From Xanthomarina sp. F2636L (lineage in GTDB: Bacteria > Bacteroidota > Bacteroidia > Flavobacteriales > Flavobacteriaceae): a stretch of 64,000 nt of DNA. The notes beneath the pieces are model-generated. The model saw nothing but the letters and a program-made list of their open reading frames with translations, did not search any database and had not been told where the DNA came from. This document shows, in pieces, positions 60,454-64,000 of the stretch (positions are counted from its first letter, which is position 1; each line of letters opens with the position of its first letter). The stretch lies in NCBI RefSeq assembly GCF_026410195.1, contig NZ_JAPMLM010000069.1, positions 434,001-498,000 on the forward strand, in the 5' to 3' direction. The position numbers and the translations under genes are program-made.

Positions 60454-62001
60454 ATGGCAGGAGGAAAATTATCTGCAAGGCAGAAAATGATTAACTTGAT
60501 GTATTTAGTGTTTATAGCAATGCTAGCACTTAATATGTCGAAAGAAGTGCTATCGGCATTTGGATTAATGAATGAAAAGTTAACCGAATCTAACGAAGCA
60601 GCAACAGAAAGAAACAGTGCGTTTATGCAAGGTTTAGCAGAAAAAGTTTCTGAACAACCAACAAAATATCAACCTTTAAAGGAACAGGCAGACCAAATAA
60701 GTTCTTTAGCGAATAACTTTAATACGTATTTACAAGAGCTAAAAGGAAATATGACTGCAACTGTCGATAACCCACAAGATTATGAGGTTATGGACAAAGG
60801 AGATTACCTTGATAATCTCTTTTTTAAAGGAGATAAATTAAAACCAGAAGGACAAGAATTTTTAAACCAAATTGCTACATTTAGAGATGGAGTAGTAGAA
60901 GTGTTGTCTAAAAATCCGGATATGGCTGGGATTGCAGAAGATGTAAAAGAAAAATTTGAAACAGATGATGTTAAACGTGGCGCAGGAACTGTAGGTTGGT
61001 TAGATCATAACTTTAAAGGATTTCCATTAGTAGCATCATTAACTAAAATGACTCAGTTACAAGCAGACGTTAAAACTACAGAATCTGAGGTTTTATCTTC
61101 TATGTTAGCTGGAAAATTAAAAGTTGAAGCTTCATTAACAAACTTTGACGCGATTGTCGTGCCAAGTAAAACAGCTTTCTTCTCTGGAGAAAACTTTACA
61201 GGAACTATTATTTTAGGTAAAAAAGATAATACATTACAAGCTGATAAGGTGGTAATTAATGGTACAGAGTTACCTAAAGAATCTATGCAAGCTGGTAAAA
61301 CTATTTTAGACTTCCCAGCAGGTGCTGTTGGAGAAAGAGAAATTACTGGTGAATTCCAATTTAAAGAAGGAGATTCAATTATATCTATTCCAGTAAAGTC
61401 TACATATGCAGTAGTGCCTAAACCAAATTCAGCAACTATTTCTGCTGATAAAATGAATGTGGTTTATCGTGGTGTAACAAACCCAATGACCATTTCTTTC
61501 GCTGGTATTTCAGATAACAATGTATCTGCAAGTGCGCCAGGTTTAAGTAAAGGTTCAGGAGTTGGTAAATACAACATGAAACCAGGTACAGGTAGAGAGC
61601 TTACTATTAATGTTACAGGTACATTACCTGACGGCTCTAAAGTAAGCGATAAAGCAACTTTTAGAATTAAAGATATTCCAAAACCAACAGGAACAATAAG
61701 TGGACAAGATGGAATTGTAAAATTACCACGTAACTCTGTTGAAATATCTACTATTGGTGCTATGCTAGACGATTTTGATTTTGAATTACCAATTCAAGTT
61801 ACATCGTTTAAATTTAAAGTGCCAGGACAGCCATCTGTCTCTGTAAATGGAACTAAATTAAATTCTCAAGCAAAAAATGCTTTACGTAAAGCTAGACGTG
61901 GAGATCAAGTTTCAATATTTGATATTAAAGCACAAATTAGAGGAAATGCTTCTTACAAATTAAAAGGAGTTTCAGCTGTTATTGTTGAGATAGCAAACTA
62001 A
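60454..62001 (+). CDS. gldM: Gliding-motility/T9SS motor protein GldM
   Basis: A 515-residue inner-membrane protein with one N-terminal helix (about 11-32; INLMYLVFIAMLALNMSKEV) and a large periplasmic part of beta domains that reach the GldK/GldN ring. Segments such as RQKMINLMYLVF and SASAPGLSKGSGVGKYNMKP are typical. With GldL it forms the proton-driven motor for T9SS and gliding. It is 54 bases after gldL. Confidence 0.95.
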   Translation: MAGGKLSARQKMINLMYLVFIAMLALNMSKEVLSAFGLMNEKLTESNEAATERNSAFMQGLAEKVSEQPTKYQPLKEQADQISSLANNFNTYLQELKGNMTATVDNPQDYEVMDKGDYLDNLFFKGDKLKPEGQEFLNQIATFRDGVVEVLSKNPDMAGIAEDVKEKFETDDVKRGAGTVGWLDHNFKGFPLVASLTKMTQLQADVKTTESEVLSSMLAGKLKVEASLTNFDAIVVPSKTAFFSGENFTGTIILGKKDNTLQADKVVINGTELPKESMQAGKTILDFPAGAVGEREITGEFQFKEGDSIISIPVKSTYAVVPKPNSATISADKMNVVYRGVTNPMTISFAGISDNNVSASAPGLSKGSGVGKYNMKPGTGRELTINVTGTLPDGSKVSDKATFRIKDIPKPTGTISGQDGIVKLPRNSVEISTIGAMLDDFDFELPIQVTSFKFKVPGQPSVSVNGTKLNSQAKNALRKARRGDQVSIFDIKAQIRGNASYKLKGVSAVIVEIAN

Positions 62002-62050
62002 TAGAAATTATCATCTTACGTGATAAGCCCTAATAAATAAAATTAAAAAG

Positions 62051-62950
62051 ATGAAGTATAAAAGTTTTTTATTAACCGTTTTAAGCATATCGTTTGTATC
62101 TGCTTCCTTTTCGCAGGCTAACATTTTAAATGCTAAAAGCCCTGAACAAATTGGTGTAAGAACCGAAGCTCAGAAAGAAGTGGATAACGACAAGCCATTG
62201 GAATATGGTTATGTGGACGATAGAGACATTATGTTTTCTAAAATGACTTGGGAAAGAGTGGTTTTAGACGAACGTGTTAATTTTCCATTATACTATCCAG
62301 TGGACACCAATAATATTGGTAAAGAAAGACGTTCTTTATTTGATGTCCTTTGGAAAAATATAAAAGATGGTAATATTGAAAATATTTATGACGATTCTTA
62401 TTTTACAACCAAACGTACATTAAAAGATATTCGTTCGGCCATGTCTAAAGTAGATACTCTGGATATTGGATATGAACAATTTAATGCTGATGGATATGTA
62501 GATCCAGAATATATTATAAAACGTGATATTACCTCATACGATATTAGTGCTTATTTGATTAAAGGATTATGGTATTTTGATAAGCGTCAAGCAGAATTAA
62601 AGTATAGACTTCTTGGGATAGCTCCTGCAGCTCCAGATGTTAACTTTATTGATTCTGATGATGAAGCAAACAAAGAACCAATTCCTTTATTCTGGGTATT
62701 CTTCCCAGACGCGAGAGATATTTTGCACGAAGCAAAATCGTTTAATAACGAAAATAGTGCAGTGCCTTTTTCCTATGATCACTTATTAAATTCCAGACGT
62801 TTTAATGGCTATGTGTATAAAGAAGAAAATGTATATGGAGACCGTAAGGTAACCGAATATATTTCTGAAAATGCTTTAATGCAACTATTAGAATCTGATA
62901 GAATTAAAGAGAAGATAAGAAACTTCGAATTAGATATGTGGGCATATTAA
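62051..62950 (+). CDS. gldN: Gliding-motility/T9SS ring protein GldN
   Basis: A 299-residue periplasmic protein with a signal peptide (about 1-22, ending SFSQ). It contains the GldN-type segments DDRDIMFSKMTWERVVLDERV and FWVFFPDARDILHEAKSFN (each continuing beyond the part given). With GldK it forms the outer-membrane-associated ring of the T9SS. It ends the gldKLMN operon and is followed by a strong terminator. Confidence 0.94.
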   Translation: MKYKSFLLTVLSISFVSASFSQANILNAKSPEQIGVRTEAQKEVDNDKPLEYGYVDDRDIMFSKMTWERVVLDERVNFPLYYPVDTNNIGKERRSLFDVLWKNIKDGNIENIYDDSYFTTKRTLKDIRSAMSKVDTLDIGYEQFNADGYVDPEYIIKRDITSYDISAYLIKGLWYFDKRQAELKYRLLGIAPAAPDVNFIDSDDEANKEPIPLFWVFFPDARDILHEAKSFNNENSAVPFSYDHLLNSRRFNGYVYKEENVYGDRKVTEYISENALMQLLESDRIKEKIRNFELDMWAY

Positions 62951-62973
62951 TTAATGTCTCAGTATAAATATTT

Positions 62974-63003
62974 AAAACGCTCACTTATGGTGAGCGTTTT
63001 TTT
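62974..63003 (+). terminator. Terminator of the gldKLMN operon
   Basis: Perfect 11-bp arms (62974-62984 and 62990-63000) around a five-base loop and a T tract. The T tract ends where the next promoter begins. Confidence 0.88.
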
Positions 63004-63033
63004 GTTTTATTAATTTAAACCAAAGTATCTTTG
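63001..63033 (+). promoter_or_regulatory. Promoter of the FAD oxidoreductase gene
   Basis: TTTG at 63001-63004, then 21 bases, then TATCTTTG at 63026-63033, an exact consensus match. The ATG is only five bases further on, so the message should be leaderless or nearly so. Confidence 0.65.
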
Positions 63034-63038
63034 TGTCC

Positions 63039-64000
63039 ATGAAAGTAGATTATATAATTGTAGGATGTGGCCTGGCAGGAATTGCTTTTTCCGAGCAATT
63101 AATTGCAGCAAATAAAAGCTTTGTGGTTTTCGATAATCAGTCGCAACAATCTTCTGTTGTTGCTGGTGGCTTATATAATCCGGTAGTTTTAAAACGCTTT
63201 ACATCTGTTTGGAAAAGTAAAGAGCAATTAGATTTAGCTTTACCAATGTATCATGAAATTGAAAAGAAACTTCAGATAAAAATAGATTTTAAGATACCGG
63301 TTTACAGACGATTTACTTCAAATGAAGAACAAAATAATTGGTTTTTAGCATCAGATAACCCGTTATTAGCTGAACATCTTTCATCTAAAATAATAAAAAA
63401 TAGCAATCCTAATATTCAAGCAGAATTTGGTTTTGGCGAAGTATTACATACAGGTAGAATAGATACAAGCGCCTTAGTTTCTTCATATAGAACATATCTT
63501 AAAGATCAGAACTTACTAATGGAATCTGCTTTTCATTATAACGAATTGAAAACTCAAGAAACAGGTGTTTCCTATCAAGATATTTCAGCAACAAATATCG
63601 TTTTTGGAGAAGGGTTTGGATTAAAACAAAATCCGTTCTTCAATTACCTTCCTTTAAAAGAATCTAAAGGTGAGCTTTTAACCATTTATGCTCCAGACTT
63701 AAAAATAGATTATGTTTTAAAATCAAGCGTGTTTGTTTTGCCTCTAGGAAACGATTTGTATCATATTGGAGCAACCTATAACTGGAATGATAAAACCAAC
63801 AATATTACTAAAGAAGGAAGAGAAGAGCTCTTAAACAAGCTTAAAACCTTTTTAATTGGGGATTTTGAAGTAGTTCATCAAGTAGCGGGAATAAGACCAA
63901 CAGTTAAAGACAGAAGACCTTTGGTTGGTAAACATCCAAAACATAATAATATGTTTGTTTTAAATGGACTTGGAACTAGAGGGGTCATGATTGGTCCATA
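63039..64000 (+). CDS. FAD-dependent oxidoreductase (DAO superfamily), 3' end outside the window
   Basis: The frame from ATG 63039 is open to the window end, giving 320 residues. It starts with the dinucleotide-binding motif IIVGCGLAGIAFSEQ and has the DAO-type segments VAGGLYNPVVLKRFT (about 46-60), GIRPTVKDRRPLVGKHP and NGLGTRGVM near the visible end. D-amino-acid oxidase/MnmC-like flavoenzymes have this layout; the substrate is unknown. It follows the gldN terminator and has its own promoter. Confidence 0.85.
   Translation, partial: MKVDYIIVGCGLAGIAFSEQLIAANKSFVVFDNQSQQSSVVAGGLYNPVVLKRFTSVWKSKEQLDLALPMYHEIEKKLQIKIDFKIPVYRRFTSNEEQNNWFLASDNPLLAEHLSSKIIKNSNPNIQAEFGFGEVLHTGRIDTSALVSSYRTYLKDQNLLMESAFHYNELKTQETGVSYQDISATNIVFGEGFGLKQNPFFNYLPLKESKGELLTIYAPDLKIDYVLKSSVFVLPLGNDLYHIGATYNWNDKTNNITKEGREELLNKLKTFLIGDFEVVHQVAGIRPTVKDRRPLVGKHPKHNNMFVLNGLGTRGVMIGP

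Overview
The window is a chromosomal segment from a gliding member of the Flavobacteriaceae (Bacteroidota). The DNA is AT-rich. Seven gliding-motility/type IX secretion (T9SS) genes are present (gldA, gldB, gldC, gldK, gldL, gldM, gldN), together with a secreted protein that ends in a type A T9SS sorting domain. Many genes are preceded by the Bacteroidota promoter form TTTG-N18-21-TAnnTTTG. No rRNA, tRNA, CRISPR array, insertion sequence or prophage was found. Gene order and base composition look like ordinary core chromosome with short accessory stretches.

Layout. 0-1.3 kb: end of a cytochrome c'-like gene, convergent with gldA. 1.3-5.5 kb: an aromatic amino-acid operon (pheA, aminotransferase, tyrA, DAHP synthase-chorismate mutase), preceded by an unannotated leader peptide rich in Phe, Tyr and Trp and by a terminator/antiterminator pair. 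5.6-16 kb: rsgA, dtd, two DUF3857/transglutaminase-like exported proteins, a MazG-like protein, aroA, queA, rlmN and a polyprenyl diphosphate synthase. 16-20.5 kb: the T9SS cargo protein and an ECF sigma factor/anti-sigma/outer-membrane protein operon. 20.6-25.5 kb: dnaG, an orphan response regulator, nadE, gldB, gldC. 25.5-32.5 kb: an envelope/stress-type block (aquaporin, DUF2490, HAD lipoprotein, beta-barrel, DUF6515, DUF2092, DUF4136) followed by a gene-poor stretch with a decayed regulator fragment. 32.5-38 kb: the complete elongasome cluster mreB-mreC-mreD-mrdA-rodA. 38-45.8 kb: purH, a GAF/fRMsr-like gene, exosortase xrtF with its partner gene, a four-gene heavy-metal (probably copper) module, DUF2007 and an unknown exported protein. 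45.8-52.6 kb: groES-groEL behind a sigma-54-type promoter, secG, a TPR protein, lptE, a sigma-54 activator and miaB. 52.7-64 kb: two paralogous membrane proteins, topA, a degenerate arginase-fold protein, gldKLMN and the start of a FAD oxidoreductase.

Themes. Aromatic biosynthesis is represented from DAHP formation (4.4 kb) through EPSP synthase (aroA, 11.4 kb) to phenylalanine and tyrosine, and the leader at 1.36 kb explains how the operon could sense aminoacyl-tRNA. The T9SS/gliding genes occur in three separate loci (gldA, gldBC, gldKLMN). Several proteins keep a family fold but lose catalytic or metal-binding residues: the DnaG zinc finger, the response-regulator phosphoacceptor, the arginase-like metal site, the second transglutaminase-like protein and the small HMA-like protein. 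The strongest regulatory observations are the aromatic attenuator at 1364-1500 and the -24/-12 promoter at 47911-47926 in front of groES, about 2 kb from a gene for a sigma-54 activator. All functional statements come from reading the sequence and family knowledge; no searches were run.
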